Origin: Sphingomonas montana
Lineage (GTDB): Bacteria > Pseudomonadota > Alphaproteobacteria > Sphingomonadales > Sphingomonadaceae
Direction of reading: 5' to 3'
NCBI RefSeq assembly: GCF_001956315.1
Contig: NZ_MOLY01000041.1
Span: forward strand, 1 to 64,000
DNA: 64,000 nt
Shown: piece after piece, positions 42,563 through 52,870 of the stretch
Numbering within the stretch: position 1 is the stretch's first letter
How the letters are laid out: the number at the start of each line of letters is the position of its first letter
Translations under genes and position numbers: made by a program
Notes under the pieces: generated by a model
Databases searched by the model: none
The model's input: the letters and a program-made list of their open reading frames with translations, nothing else
Told to the model about the DNA's origin: nothing

Positions 42563-43005
42563 CGGGTGCCGGTCGATCCGAAGCCGCCGCTGCCGCGGTC
42601 GGTTTCGTCCAGTTCCGCGACCTCGGTCAGGGTCGCGCGCTGGACCGCGGCGGGAACGAGTTGCGCGATGCGGTCGCCGCGCGTGACGGTGAACGGCGCG
42701 CTGCCCAGATTGGCGAGGATGATCTTCACCTCCCCGCGATAGTCGGCGTCGATCGTGCCGGGCGTGTTGAGGCAGGTGACGCCGTGACGCAGCGCGAGGC
42801 CGGACCGTGGGCGGACCTGAACCTCATAGCCGGTCGGGATCGCGATGGCGAAACCGGTCGCAATGGCGGCGCGAGCCCCAGGCGCCAGGACATGGTCCTC
42901 CGCCGCGACGACATCCATGCCGGCGGCGTCGGCAGTGGCGTAGACGGGCAGCGGGAGGCCGGCGCCGTGCGGCAGGCGCGTCAGGCGGATCGTGATCGGG
43001 GTCAT
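42559..43005 (-). CDS. dut: dUTP diphosphatase
   Basis: Trimeric dUTPase of 148 residues. All five motifs are visible: [51 protein letters not shown] and the C-terminal arm [10 protein letters not shown]. Its start overlaps the coaBC stop and its stop overlaps the next gene, giving a coupled coaBC-dut-moeB-dsrE transcript. Confidence 0.97.
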   Translation of the reverse strand: MTPITIRLTRLPHGAGLPLPVYATADAAGMDVVAAEDHVLAPGARAAIATGFAIAIPTGYEVQVRPRSGLALRHGVTCLNTPGTIDADYRGEVKIILANLGSAPFTVTRGDRIAQLVPAAVQRATLTEVAELDETDRGSGGFGSTGTR

Positions 43006-44192
43006 GAGAACTGGTCCGTGATACGGTCGGCGAGCCGTTCCGCGACGAGCGTTTTCGACGCGGTGGCCCAGCTTTCGACGCCGGCGGCGGTGATGAGATG
43101 AACGCTGTTTTCGTCGCCGCCCATCACGTCGCCCGAGACGTCGTTAGCGACGATCCAGTCGACCGCCTTGCGCAGCCGCTTGGCCGTGGCGTGGGCGACG
43201 ACGTCCTCCGTCTCCGCCGCGAAACCGACGAGCAGCGCGGGGCGGCGTGGATGGGCGGCGAGCGTCGCCAATATGTCCGGATTTTCGCGCAGCACCAGCG
43301 CCGGCGTACCGTCGCGTGTCTTCTTGATCTTCTGTGGACTGGGCGCGACGTGCCAGTCGGCCACGGCGGCGACCAGGATCGCGGCGTCGGCGGGCAGGGC
43401 GGCGTCGACGGCGACGGCCATGTCGCGCGCGGTTTCCACGTCCACCCGGTCGACGCCGGGCGGGGTGGGTAGCGCGACCGGCCCCGCGACCAGCGTGACG
43501 CGCGCGCCGCGCGCGGCAAGGGCGGCGGCGATGGCGAACCCCTGCTTGCCCGAGGACCGGTTGGCGATGTAGCGGACCGGATCGATCGGTTCGTGCGTCG
43601 GCCCGGCGGTGACGAGCATGTGGCGACCGGCCAGCAGGCCGGGCCGGGGTGCCGGTGCCGCGAAGCGGGCGAGGATGACGTCGCTCAGCGCATCGATGGC
43701 GGGCAGCCGGCCGGGACCATATTCACCGCAGGCCATCGCGCCTTCATCGGGCGGGACGACAGTGATGCCATCGGCGCGCAGGGTGGCGACGTTCCGCTGC
43801 GTCGCAGGGTGCAGCCACATCCGCACGTTCATCGCGGGCGCGACCAGCACGGGCTTGTCGGTGGCGAGCAGCAGCGTGGTGGCCAGATCGTCCGCGATGC
43901 CGGCCGCCATTCGCGCCAGCAGATCGGCGGTAGCGGGCACGACGACGACCAGGTCCGCCTGCCGGCTGAGCTGGATGTGGCCCATTTCCGCCTCGTCCAG
44001 GTCCCACAGGCTGGTATGGACCGGGCGTTCGGACAGGGCGGCCAGCGTCATGGCGGTGACGAAGCGTGCGCCGCCGTCGGTCAGGACGCAGGTGACGGTG
44101 GCGCCGGCACGGCGCAGCGTGCGGATCAGGTCGCACGCCTTGTAGGCCGCGATGCCGCCACCGACGATCAGGAGGATATGCTTGCCCGGCAT
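43002..44192 (-). CDS. coaBC: Bifunctional phosphopantothenoylcysteine decarboxylase/phosphopantothenate-cysteine ligase
   Basis: Coenzyme A biosynthesis enzyme of 396 residues. The N-terminal flavodoxin-like CoaC part has the catalytic His in [12 protein letters not shown], the PAMNVRMW motif and the Cys of [10 protein letters not shown]. The C-terminal CoaB part follows from about residue 190 ([28 protein letters not shown] is its hallmark, abridged: [10 protein letters not shown] ... NRSSGKQG) and includes [14 protein letters not shown]. It heads the four-gene unit. Confidence 0.97.
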   Translation of the reverse strand: MPGKHILLIVGGGIAAYKACDLIRTLRRAGATVTCVLTDGGARFVTAMTLAALSERPVHTSLWDLDEAEMGHIQLSRQADLVVVVPATADLLARMAAGIADDLATTLLLATDKPVLVAPAMNVRMWLHPATQRNVATLRADGITVVPPDEGAMACGEYGPGRLPAIDALSDVILARFAAPAPRPGLLAGRHMLVTAGPTHEPIDPVRYIANRSSGKQGFAIAAALAARGARVTLVAGPVALPTPPGVDRVDVETARDMAVAVDAALPADAAILVAAVADWHVAPSPQKIKKTRDGTPALVLRENPDILATLAAHPRRPALLVGFAAETEDVVAHATAKRLRKAVDWIVANDVSGDVMGGDENSVHLITAAGVESWATASKTLVAERLADRITDQFS

Positions 44193-44343
44193 GGCCCCCT
44201 ATTGGCGGTTGGCGGGGAGGCTGTCGAGTGCGTCCCGCCGCGGCAGCCGATCGGTTGCACGCGCGTGCAGCATGATGGATGCAACCATATCGGGCCCGGA
44301 ACGCTCTGGCCCGCGACGATATTGACGAGGAAGGCAGGCGCGA

Positions 44344-45234
44344 ATGATCGTTCCGAGTACGCCGCGGGTGCGGCGCATGGTCAGCGAGGTGTGGCGCCCG
44401 TTGACCGTCCTGTTCATCTGGGACGTGATCGTGACGGTCACCTATTTCGTGCTGCCGTTCAAGGCGCCGTCGCTGCCGCTGACGCTGTTCGGTTCGGCGA
44501 TCGCGCTGTTCCTGGGGTTCCGCGTCAACAGCGCGTACGAACGGTGGTGGGAAGGCCGCGGGCTGTGGGGGCTGATGATCAACGCATCGCGCAGTCTGGC
44601 GCGCAGCACGATCGCGTTCCTGCACGACGACGAGCCGGGCGTGGTCGACCTGAAGCGGACGATCGTGCTGCGCCAGATCGCCTATGTCCATGCGCTGCGC
44701 TGCCGGCTGCGCAAGCAGGACCCGGCCCCGGAAGTCTTGCGGATGCTGTCGCCGGAGGAGGCGCAGGAGGGACTGTCACGCCAGAACGTGCCGAACGGAT
44801 TGCTGGACGGAACCGCGCGGCGGATGGCGGAGGCGCAGCGCCGCGGGCTGATCGACACGATCCAGCAGACGCAGCTGGAACGCGTGCTGGTCGACATCGC
44901 CAATGCACAGGGCGGGATGGAGCGGCTGAAGAACACGCCGCTGCCGATGCAGTACCGCTTCTTTCCGGAAATCTTCGCCCGGCTGTTCTGCGTGGCGTTG
45001 CCCATCGGGTTGGTGGAGTCGCTGGGTTGGGCGACGCCGCTGGGATCCACCGTGGCGGGGCTGATGTTCCTGGCGATCCTGCGGATCGGCGACGATCTGG
45101 TCGATCCGTTCGCCAATGACGATCATGACGTCCCGCTGACGTCGATGTGTCGGACGATCGAGATCGATCTGCTGGAGGCGATCGGCGACGAGGCGCCGCG
45201 GCCGCTGGAACCGGTGAAGGGTATCCTGTGGTAA
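44344..45234 (+). CDS. Bestrophin family anion channel protein
   Basis: Bacterial bestrophin homologue (UPF0187) of 296 residues. The family hallmarks are FLGFRVNSAYERWWEGRGLWG, an internal RTIVLRQIAYVHALR segment, and LPIGLVESLGWATPLGSTVAG with DDLVDPF. Four membrane helices are predicted. Bacterial members form pentameric ion channels; ion selectivity is not readable here. AGGAAGG lies upstream of the ATG. It is divergent from coaBC and upstream of the TonB receptor, separated by a 138-base gap. Confidence 0.88.
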   Translation: MIVPSTPRVRRMVSEVWRPLTVLFIWDVIVTVTYFVLPFKAPSLPLTLFGSAIALFLGFRVNSAYERWWEGRGLWGLMINASRSLARSTIAFLHDDEPGVVDLKRTIVLRQIAYVHALRCRLRKQDPAPEVLRMLSPEEAQEGLSRQNVPNGLLDGTARRMAEAQRRGLIDTIQQTQLERVLVDIANAQGGMERLKNTPLPMQYRFFPEIFARLFCVALPIGLVESLGWATPLGSTVAGLMFLAILRIGDDLVDPFANDDHDVPLTSMCRTIEIDLLEAIGDEAPRPLEPVKGILW

Positions 45235-45252
45235 ATAATATGTTGCAGTGCG

Positions 45253-45278
45253 GTAACGTCATTGAACCGTAACGTCAT
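45253..45278. promoter_or_regulatory. Tandem GTAACGTCAT direct repeat upstream of the TonB receptor
   Basis: GTAACGTCAT occurs at 45253-45262 and again at 45269-45278, a 16-base period, and further GTCAT cores follow at 45291 and 45313. The canonical Pho box has CTGTCAT-like units on an 11-base period, so this is not a standard match, but a phosphate-responsive site would make sense before a phytase locus. Treat as a candidate operator only. Confidence 0.25.
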
Positions 45279-45372
45279 CGACGCGGGGCCGTCATCGTCG
45301 CGTAGCCCCGCCGTCATGCAGCGACCCTAGCTGCCCCTGATCGGACGCACGGCGTCGTTGGGGGCTCATATC

Positions 45373-48189
45373 GTGACCAGTCAGTTTAACCGGCGCAACG
45401 CCGGCCGCATGTCCATGCGCGCGTTCCTTGCCGCCGGATGTGCCACGATCGGCATGACGAGCGTGGCCGCCGGCGCGCAGGTGGTCGTCCCGACAGAAGC
45501 GGCCGCCGACCTGCCGGCCAGCGCGGTCGCCGAGGCGGAAGCCGACGCGATCGTCGTGACCGGCACCCGCCCGATCGCGGAGTCCGAAGCCGCGGCGCTG
45601 GCGATCCAGAAGGCATCGCCGTCGCTGGTGAGCGTCGTGGCATCCGACGCGGTGGGGCGCCTGCCCGATCAGAATATCGCGCAGGCGGTCAGCCGGCTGC
45701 CCGGCGTGGCGGTCCAGCGCGACCAGGGCCAGGCGCGCTACATCAACCTGCGCGGCGCGCCGATCAACTGGACAACATTGTCGTTCGACGGGATCAACGT
45801 GGTAAGCCCGGAAGGCCGCGACGCGCGGTTCGATTCCATCCCGTCGGCGATCGCGTCGCAGATCATCGTGCGCAAGGCGGTGACGCCGGACATGACGGGC
45901 GAGACGATCGCCGGCAATGTCGACATCGTGACGCGGTCCGCGTTCGACTATAAGGGCTTCCACGTCGCGGCAAAGGCGGGCGCGGGCTATGTCGAGCTGG
46001 GCGACACCGTGGAATATGACGGTTCGCTGGTGCTGGCGAACCGGTGGAACACCGGGATCGGCGAGATCGGCCTGCTGGTGTCGGGCAGCTATTATCAGCG
46101 CGGCATGGTGACCGACAATTTCGAGAATGACTGGGCCAACGAATTTCGCGACAACCGCCCGGGGTTCGCCGACCGTGTCTGGGCGCGCGAAACCGAAAAC
46201 AAGCTGTACCGCCTGACGCGCCGCAACTATTCCGGTTCGGCCAAGCTGGAATGGAAGCCGGACGGCGACAACCGTTTCTTCGTGTCGTCCATCTATTCCG
46301 CGTTCAAGGACGACGAACTGCGGTCCAACTACATCTTCGACCTGGACGATCAGGCGGCGCGTGTGCCGACCGCCGCGACGGCATGCGCGACCACGCCGTC
46401 CGCGCCGCGCGCCCCCAATACCGGTTATGCCGACGTCTGCACCGGCAACACGCCATCTCAGGGCACGCTGTACGGCATCGATATCAATCCCAATTTCACG
46501 ATCCGCAAATATAAGCAGTCGATCTTCACCAGCACGATCGGCGGCGATCACGACCTCGACACGCTGAAGATCAGGTGGCGCGGCAATTACACGCGGTCGA
46601 TCGACGACCGGACGCAGCCGGCGCAGCTGAACTATGAAAGCCCGTCGGCGGCCGCCAACCGCCCGACGATCGACTACGACCTGCGCGATCCGCAGCAGTC
46701 CTATGTGACGCTGTACCGGACCATCACCAACGCCGACGGGACCTATGGTCGCGGGGCGCAGGTCCGCCAGATCGAGGATTTTCCGCTGAACCTGGTCCGG
46801 CTGCGTTCGCTGCTCGCCAAGGATATCACGCGGGCCTACACCGGCAAGCTGGACGTCAGTTACGAAGCCGGCCTGCTGGGCGGGGAGGCGGTGTTCTCGG
46901 TCGGCGGTCAGTATGACCACCGTACCAAGACGTCGAACGAGGACCTGCTCGACGTACGCACCGCAGCGTTCGCGGGCGCGGGGATCAGCACGAATTACAA
47001 CGCGATCGCGATCGACGGGCCGTTCCGCGGTGAAATCCCGCTCGGCTACGACTTCCGCTATTTCGGGCGCGAGCGGGTCGAGGACCCGTTGGCGAAGGCG
47101 CGCGGCGTCGGCACCTATGTGCCGCAGACCGCGAACTTCTACCGCGTCCGCGAGGAAGTGCTGGCGGGCTATGCCATGGCGCTGGTCAAATATGACTGGG
47201 GTAACGTCGTCGGCGGCGCGCGGGTCGAACATATCCGCAACGACGGCAGCGCCATCGTCGTGCTGAACAACGTCAACACCCCGATCGATGTGAAGAACGA
47301 CCAGACCCTGATCTATCCCAGCCTGCATTTCAATTTCGACCTGGACCGATCCAAGAAGCTTCGGCTGTCGTTCAACACGGGTGCCGCGCGGCCTGATTAC
47401 GATCAGCTGCGACCCAATTTCACGTTCAACGACGCCAACCTGACCGTATCCGGTGGCAACCCGGAGGCGACGCCCGAAAAGGCGCGCGGTGTCGATCTGT
47501 ATTTCGAATGGTATATCCAGCCGCAGGGCTTCTTCTCGGTCGGTGCGTTCTACAAGGATGTTCGCGACGTGCTGTTCAACAACACCCGCACGTTCGGATC
47601 GACCGTGCTGAACAGCGGTGGGCAGGACCGGTCGCAATATATCCTGTCGACGACCCTGAACGGTGGCGACGGCAAGATCTACGGGGTCGAAGGCGCGTTC
47701 CAGCAGCAGCTCGAACCATTTGTGGGCGACCTGGGTCTGCCGGACTGGATGGGCGGCTTCGGGATCCAGGCCAACGCGACATATAACAAGAGCGAGGCCA
47801 CGACGCCCGACGGTCGGGAGATCATGTTCCCTGGTACGTCGAAATTCGTCTACAATGTCGGCGCCTATTACGAGAAATACGGTTTTTCGGCGCGGGTGAA
47901 CTATCAGAAGCGGACACCGTGGATCGATTCGATCGCGTCGCCGCAGGAGGGCGTGCGGAACGGCGTGGCGGTGCTGGCGCTGGGCGATGGCGGCGACCAA
48001 TATTGGGGCACGGACGACGAGCTGGACGCGTCGGCCCGCTATGCCCTGACCCCGAATGTCGAAATCTATGTCGACGGGGCGAACCTGCTGAACGGGCCGG
48101 GGCGGCGTTATGCGGGCATCAGCGCGCGGACGATCGAGCATGAGACGTTCGGTCGGCGCTATACCGGCGGCGTGCGCGTGAACTTCTGA
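45373..48189 (+). CDS. TonB-dependent outer-membrane receptor
   Basis: Outer-membrane receptor of 938 residues importing a large or scarce ligand by proton-motive-force coupling through TonB. A signal segment (MRAFLAAGCATIGMTSVAAGAQ) is followed by a plug domain with IVVTGTRP, VGRLPDQNIAQAVSRLPGVA and YINLRGAP, then a long beta-barrel ending in the outer-membrane-protein tail GVRVNF. The plug wording (ESLGR-type LPDQN) is typical of sphingomonad carbohydrate-class receptors. The GTG at 45373 is chosen; ATGs at 45409 and 45415 are alternatives. Its stop overlaps the phytase ATG (TGATG), which ties it to phytate or a phytase product; the ligand is an inference. Confidence 0.92.
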   Translation: MTSQFNRRNAGRMSMRAFLAAGCATIGMTSVAAGAQVVVPTEAAADLPASAVAEAEADAIVVTGTRPIAESEAAALAIQKASPSLVSVVASDAVGRLPDQNIAQAVSRLPGVAVQRDQGQARYINLRGAPINWTTLSFDGINVVSPEGRDARFDSIPSAIASQIIVRKAVTPDMTGETIAGNVDIVTRSAFDYKGFHVAAKAGAGYVELGDTVEYDGSLVLANRWNTGIGEIGLLVSGSYYQRGMVTDNFENDWANEFRDNRPGFADRVWARETENKLYRLTRRNYSGSAKLEWKPDGDNRFFVSSIYSAFKDDELRSNYIFDLDDQAARVPTAATACATTPSAPRAPNTGYADVCTGNTPSQGTLYGIDINPNFTIRKYKQSIFTSTIGGDHDLDTLKIRWRGNYTRSIDDRTQPAQLNYESPSAAANRPTIDYDLRDPQQSYVTLYRTITNADGTYGRGAQVRQIEDFPLNLVRLRSLLAKDITRAYTGKLDVSYEAGLLGGEAVFSVGGQYDHRTKTSNEDLLDVRTAAFAGAGISTNYNAIAIDGPFRGEIPLGYDFRYFGRERVEDPLAKARGVGTYVPQTANFYRVREEVLAGYAMALVKYDWGNVVGGARVEHIRNDGSAIVVLNNVNTPIDVKNDQTLIYPSLHFNFDLDRSKKLRLSFNTGAARPDYDQLRPNFTFNDANLTVSGGNPEATPEKARGVDLYFEWYIQPQGFFSVGAFYKDVRDVLFNNTRTFGSTVLNSGGQDRSQYILSTTLNGGDGKIYGVEGAFQQQLEPFVGDLGLPDWMGGFGIQANATYNKSEATTPDGREIMFPGTSKFVYNVGAYYEKYGFSARVNYQKRTPWIDSIASPQEGVRNGVAVLALGDGGDQYWGTDDELDASARYALTPNVEIYVDGANLLNGPGRRYAGISARTIEHETFGRRYTGGVRVNF

Positions 48190-49235
48190 TGCGGACGGTG
48201 GCGATCTTCGCGCTGCTGCTGGCGGGCTGCGCGCCGGTGCCGCAGCCGGATGCGGTCGTAGCGCCCGTCACGGCCGTGGTGCAGGCGCGGGCGGAGACGG
48301 ATCCGGTCGACAGCCTGGACGATGCGGCGGACGATCCCGCGATCTGGCGCAACCCGGCGGACCCGGCGGCAAGCCTGATCGTGGCGACCGACAAGCGGGC
48401 CGGCATCCATCTGTACGACCTGAACGGCAAGCGGCTGGGGTTCACGCCGTCCGCGCGGCTGAACAATGTCGACCTGCGCGACCGGGTGACGATCGGCGGC
48501 GTGCCCGCGATCCTGGTCGCGGCGAGCGACCGGGCCGATGTCGCCGCCGCGAAGATGGCGCTGTTCCGGCTGGATGCGGTCACGCGGCGGCTGCTGCCGC
48601 TGGCGTCGGTGCCGGTCGGCCCGGGCGAAGCCTATGGCATGTGCCTGTGGCGGCGCGCGCGCGACGGGGCGCTGTTCGGCTTCGTCGTGATGAAGGACGG
48701 GCGGATCGACCAGATGGCGTTCGACCTGAGTGGCGCGGCGCCGACCGCGCGCCGGGTCCGCAGCCTGAAACTGGGGACGCAATCCGAAGGCTGCGTCGCC
48801 GACGACCGCACCGGGCGGCTGTACGTATCCGAAGAGGATGTCGGCCTGTGGAGTTTCGACGCCGAACCAGACGCGCCGGTGACGCCACGCCCGCTGGGCC
48901 GGGTGGACGGCGTGACGCTGTTCGCGGATGCGGAGGGGATGGCGCTGGCCCCGCGCGGCCGGACGGGCGGCTATCTGATCGTGTCGAGCCAGGGCGACAA
49001 CGCCTATGCGCTGTACCGGCTGCCCGACATGCGCTTTGCCGGGCGGTTCCGGATCGGCGACGGGCGGGTGGACGCGACGTCCGAAACCGATGGCATCGAC
49101 CTGGTGACCGGCGATTTCGGGCCGGACTATCCGGGTGGGCTGCTGGTGGTGCAGGACGGGGACAATGCTCCGGCGACGCAGAATTTCAAGCTGACGGCTT
49201 GGGCCGACGTGCTGGCCGCGTTGCGGCTGCGATAG
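48189..49235 (+). CDS. Beta-propeller phytase, lipoprotein form
   Basis: Calcium-dependent phytase of 348 residues that removes phosphate from myo-inositol hexakisphosphate. The lipobox LLLAGC near residue 14 indicates a lipid anchor, placing it probably on the inner face of the outer membrane. Six-bladed propeller landmarks are clear: DDPAIWRNPADPAASLIVATDK, YDLNGKRLG, SEGCVADDRTGRLYVSEEDVG, DGIDLVTGDFG. The gene is translationally coupled to the upstream TonB receptor, giving an import-and-digest pair as known for phytate loci in this group. Confidence 0.92.
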   Translation: MRTVAIFALLLAGCAPVPQPDAVVAPVTAVVQARAETDPVDSLDDAADDPAIWRNPADPAASLIVATDKRAGIHLYDLNGKRLGFTPSARLNNVDLRDRVTIGGVPAILVAASDRADVAAAKMALFRLDAVTRRLLPLASVPVGPGEAYGMCLWRRARDGALFGFVVMKDGRIDQMAFDLSGAAPTARRVRSLKLGTQSEGCVADDRTGRLYVSEEDVGLWSFDAEPDAPVTPRPLGRVDGVTLFADAEGMALAPRGRTGGYLIVSSQGDNAYALYRLPDMRFAGRFRIGDGRVDATSETDGIDLVTGDFGPDYPGGLLVVQDGDNAPATQNFKLTAWADVLAALRLR

Positions 49236-49325
49236 GGGCGGATCGGGCGGCACCGACGCCGTTGTCGAAGCATTAAGGCGGGCGGTGCTACCGGCGGGGG
49301 CGTCTCAACCGAACGGACACTGCAC

Positions 49326-51131
49326 GTGGCGCTGCCTCCCACCCGACCTTTCGTCATCCTGGGGCCGATCGCGGTGGCGGTGCTGTATTTCGGCTTCGCA
49401 TGGCTGGCGCTGCACCTGACGCAGGGTGCGGACGGCATTGCGACGATCTGGCCGCCCAGCGGCATCCTGCTGGCCACGCTGTTGCTGTCGGGACGCAGGC
49501 TGATCCCTTATTATGTCGCGGGCGCCATGGTGGCGAGCGCGGCGGCCAATCTGGCGTTCGGTGCCGCGCCGGGGGATGTCGTCGGCATGACCTTTGCCAA
49601 CATGGCGGAGGCGGTGATCGGCTGGTGGATGCTGCGTGGCCGGGGAGAGGCGCGGCCGCGCTTCACGCAACCGGCGGAGATCGGGCGGTTCTGCGTCGCG
49701 GCGACCGCGGCGGCATCGGCCAGTGCGTTCCTGGCGTCGATCGGCACCGGGTTCGGCAGCGCGCAGTTCAGCGCATCCTGGTTCCTGACCGACCTGCTGG
49801 GCATGCTGATCCTGACGCCGCTGATCCTGATCGCGGCCGATGCGGTCCGCGGTCGGAACCCGGATATGGTCGTGCGGCGGCGGGACCTGCTGCTGCTGCT
49901 GGGGCTGGTCGCGGTGGTGACGGCCGGCGTATTCGCACAGTCCGGCTACCCGTTGCTGTTCCTGCCGCTGGTCGCCCTGCTCGCGGCGACATACCGGCTG
50001 GGGCCGATCGGGGCGGCGGGGGGCGTGCTGACCATCGCGGCGATCGGAACGGCGCTGACCACCGACGCGCATGGCCCCATGATGCTGTTGCACGACAATC
50101 AGCGCGCAGTATCGCTGTTCCTGCAATTCTACCTGCTCGTCATGCTGGGTACGGCGTTGCCGCTGGCGGCGCTGCTGGCGACGCACAGACAACTGATGCG
50201 TCAGGTGGGCGAGAGCAACCGCCTGCTCCGGATGGCGGAGCGCACCGCACAGATGGGCCATTGGCGGATGGACACCGTGACCCGGACATTGCTGTGGTCG
50301 CCCGAGGTCTTCCGGCTGCACGGCATGGCGGTGGGCGACGCGCCGTCGCTGGCCGACGCGATCGCCGCGTACCACCCCGACGACCGCGAACGGGTGACCG
50401 CGTTCATCACGTCGGCGATGGCCGACATCGGCGGCGAGTTCGTGTTCGAGGCGCGGCTCGTCAATCCCGACGGGGCGATCCGCCATGTCCTGACGCGCGG
50501 CCACGCCGACTGCGCGCCCGACGGGACGCTCATCAGCCTGTTCGGGGTGATCCAGGACGTAACCGACCGGGTGACCGCCGCAGCGGCGCTGGAGGCGGCC
50601 CGCGCAACGGCCGAGGCGGCGGCCGACACCGACCAGCTGACCGGGCTGGCCAGCCGGCGGCGCGCGTTGCGGGTGCTGGACGAGGCGATCGAAACGGCCC
50701 GCACCGGCCGGGAACCGCTGTCCGTCGCGATCTTCGACGTGGATCATTTCAAGGCGGTGAACGACCGGTTCGGGCACCTGATCGGCGACGCGGTGCTGCG
50801 CCGCATCGCGCGCGCCGCGACCGGCGCGTCGCGGCGCGACGACCTGGTCGGCCGGCTGGGGGGCGAGGAGTTCGTGATGCTGTTGCCCGGCGCGGACGAG
50901 ACCGTCGCCATGAAGATCGCCGAACGCGTCCGGTCCGCCATCGAGGCGAGCGGCAATGGGGCCGATGCCGATGCCGATGCCGGCGACGCGCCCGCCGTCA
51001 CGATCAGCGTCGGCGTCGCGCGGCTGGATCCGGACGTCGACACGTCCGCGACGATCCTGCTGAACCGGGCCGACCGGGCGTTGTACGATGCCAAACGGTC
51101 CGGGCGGAACCGGTTGCGACTGGCCGCCTGA
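49326..51131 (+). CDS. MASE1-PAS-GGDEF diguanylate cyclase
   Basis: Membrane diguanylate cyclase of 601 residues making the second messenger c-di-GMP. A MASE1 sensor with about eight helices occupies residues 1-285 (LQFYLLVMLGTALPLAALLA ends it), followed by a PAS fold (ERTAQMGHWRMDTVTRTLLW) and a GGDEF domain with a GGEEF active site near residue 511. An inhibitory I-site RRDD sits five residues before GGEEF, so product feedback is expected. Within the GGDEF domain is a short ADADADAG low-complexity insert. Start is a GTG. No EAL domain. The signal is unknown. Confidence 0.92.
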   Translation: MALPPTRPFVILGPIAVAVLYFGFAWLALHLTQGADGIATIWPPSGILLATLLLSGRRLIPYYVAGAMVASAAANLAFGAAPGDVVGMTFANMAEAVIGWWMLRGRGEARPRFTQPAEIGRFCVAATAAASASAFLASIGTGFGSAQFSASWFLTDLLGMLILTPLILIAADAVRGRNPDMVVRRRDLLLLLGLVAVVTAGVFAQSGYPLLFLPLVALLAATYRLGPIGAAGGVLTIAAIGTALTTDAHGPMMLLHDNQRAVSLFLQFYLLVMLGTALPLAALLATHRQLMRQVGESNRLLRMAERTAQMGHWRMDTVTRTLLWSPEVFRLHGMAVGDAPSLADAIAAYHPDDRERVTAFITSAMADIGGEFVFEARLVNPDGAIRHVLTRGHADCAPDGTLISLFGVIQDVTDRVTAAAALEAARATAEAAADTDQLTGLASRRRALRVLDEAIETARTGREPLSVAIFDVDHFKAVNDRFGHLIGDAVLRRIARAATGASRRDDLVGRLGGEEFVMLLPGADETVAMKIAERVRSAIEASGNGADADADAGDAPAVTISVGVARLDPDVDTSATILLNRADRALYDAKRSGRNRLRLAA

Positions 51132-51230
51132 CCACCACGGCAGACCGGTCCGGACGGGACGGGACCGCCTTGCGCCCGGATCGGGCAGCCGTTAGTCCAA
51201 TGTCCGACAAATCAGCGGATCGGGAAATAC

Positions 51231-52805
51231 ATGATCAACGGCTCTATTCTGGTCGGCGCGACCGAGCATGTCGGCCAGCGCCTGTTCCGCGCGGTCGATC
51301 CGGCCACCGGCGCGATGCTGGAACCGCAGTTCGCGGAGTCCGGCGCGGCCGAGATCGACGCCGCCTGCGCGCTGGCGGCGGACGCCTATCCGAGCTTTTC
51401 AGAAACCGACCTGACGACGCGGGCCGCGTTCCTGGAAGCGATCGCCGACGCGATCATGGCGCTGGGGGACGAGCTGATCGTGCGCGCGATGACGGAGAGC
51501 GGCCTGCCGCGCGTCCGGCTGGAGGGGGAGCGCGGGCGCACTGTCGGCCAGTTGCGGCTGTTCGCCAGCGTCGTGCGCGCGGGCGATTTCCTGGACGTGA
51601 CGATCGACCCGGCGATGCCGGATCGTGCGCCGTTGCCGCGCCCGGACATGCGGCGCCGCAACGTCGCGCTCGGCCCGGTGGCGGTGTTCGGCGCGAGCAA
51701 TTTCCCGCTCGCCTTCTCCGTGGGTGGCGGCGACACCGCATCCGCGCTGGCGGCCGGTTGCCCGGTGGTGGTGAAGGGGCACCCCGCCCACCCCGGCACC
51801 GGCGAGCTGGTGGCACGCGCGATCCGCGCCGCGGTGGACAGTTGCGGCCTTCACGAAGGCGTGTTCTCGTTCCTGCCGGGCACCACGCATGAACTGGGCG
51901 GCGGGCTGGTCGCCGATCCGCGGATCGCCGCGGTCGGGTTCACCGGATCGCGTGGCGGCGGACTGGCGCTCGTGAAGATCGCGGCGGAGCGCGCGGTGCC
52001 GATTCCGGTCTATGCCGAAATGAGCAGCATCAACCCGGTCGTGCTGTTGCCGCAGGCGCTGGCGGCGCGCGGGCCGGCGATGGCGGCGGCGTTCGTCCAG
52101 TCGCTGACGATGGGGGCGGGGCAGTTCTGCACCAATCCGGGGCTGGTGCTGGCGATTGCCGGACCCGATCTGGACGCGTTCGCGGCCGAAGCGGGCAAGG
52201 TGCTGGCCGAGGCCAAGCCGGTCCAGATGCTGACGCCGGGCATCCATGCCAGTTTCGAACAGGGTGTCGCCGCACTGGAACAGCATGCGGCGGTCACGGT
52301 CGTGGCGCGCGGGTGCGTGGGCGATGGCGTGAACCAGGCGCGCGGCGCGATCTTCCGCACCGATGCGGCGCAGTTCCTGGCGGATGCGGCGCTGGGGCAC
52401 GAAGTGTTCGGATCGTCCGCGATCATCGTGGCGTGCCGCGACGAGACCGAGATCGCGCACGTGATCACCGGCCTGGAAGGGCAGCTGACCGCGACGATCC
52501 AGCATGATGCGGACGATGAGGCGATGGCGGCGGCGCTGGTGCCGTTGCTGGCCGCAAAGGTCGGGCGCGTGCTGGCCAATGGCTGGCCGACCGGGGTCGA
52601 GGTGTCGCACACGATGGTGCATGGCGGGCCGTTCCCGGCGACGTCGGACGGGCGCACGACGTCGGTCGGGGCGCTGGCGATCGATCGGTTCCTGCGGCCG
52701 GTCTGCTACCAGTCGCTGCCTGACGCGCTGCTGCCGCCGGTGCTGCGCGACGCCAACCCGTGGCACGTGGCGCGGCGGATCGACGGGACGATGACCCCGG
52801 CCTGA
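51231..52805 (+). CDS. Alpha-ketoglutarate-semialdehyde dehydrogenase
   Basis: NAD(P)-dependent aldehyde dehydrogenase of 524 residues, last step of L-arabinose oxidation (2-oxoglutarate semialdehyde to 2-oxoglutarate). The catalytic Cys is C300 in [10 protein letters not shown] and the general base Glu is E263 in [10 protein letters not shown]. The start [15 protein letters not shown] and the [26 protein letters not shown] region (abridged: [17 protein letters not shown]) are typical of the type III KGSA dehydrogenases. It is the first gene of the rightward cluster with AraD1 and the Gfo/Idh dehydrogenase. Confidence 0.93.
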   Translation: MINGSILVGATEHVGQRLFRAVDPATGAMLEPQFAESGAAEIDAACALAADAYPSFSETDLTTRAAFLEAIADAIMALGDELIVRAMTESGLPRVRLEGERGRTVGQLRLFASVVRAGDFLDVTIDPAMPDRAPLPRPDMRRRNVALGPVAVFGASNFPLAFSVGGGDTASALAAGCPVVVKGHPAHPGTGELVARAIRAAVDSCGLHEGVFSFLPGTTHELGGGLVADPRIAAVGFTGSRGGGLALVKIAAERAVPIPVYAEMSSINPVVLLPQALAARGPAMAAAFVQSLTMGAGQFCTNPGLVLAIAGPDLDAFAAEAGKVLAEAKPVQMLTPGIHASFEQGVAALEQHAAVTVVARGCVGDGVNQARGAIFRTDAAQFLADAALGHEVFGSSAIIVACRDETEIAHVITGLEGQLTATIQHDADDEAMAAALVPLLAAKVGRVLANGWPTGVEVSHTMVHGGPFPATSDGRTTSVGALAIDRFLRPVCYQSLPDALLPPVLRDANPWHVARRIDGTMTPA

Positions 52806-52870
52806 CACTGTGACCTGAGCCCGTGAGCGGTACAGCCGCACTGGAAAACGACGAGGATAGGAGAGTCGGG

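Noticed and set aside
45241-45320. Canonical Pho box before the TonB receptor
   Set aside because: The GTCAT repeats have a 16-base rather than 11-base period and lack the full CTGTCAT unit; kept only as a low-confidence candidate operator.
45292-48141. A 949-codon open frame antisense to the TonB receptor
   Set aside because: No domain or signal, composition typical of a third-position GC shadow; the receptor frame is certain.
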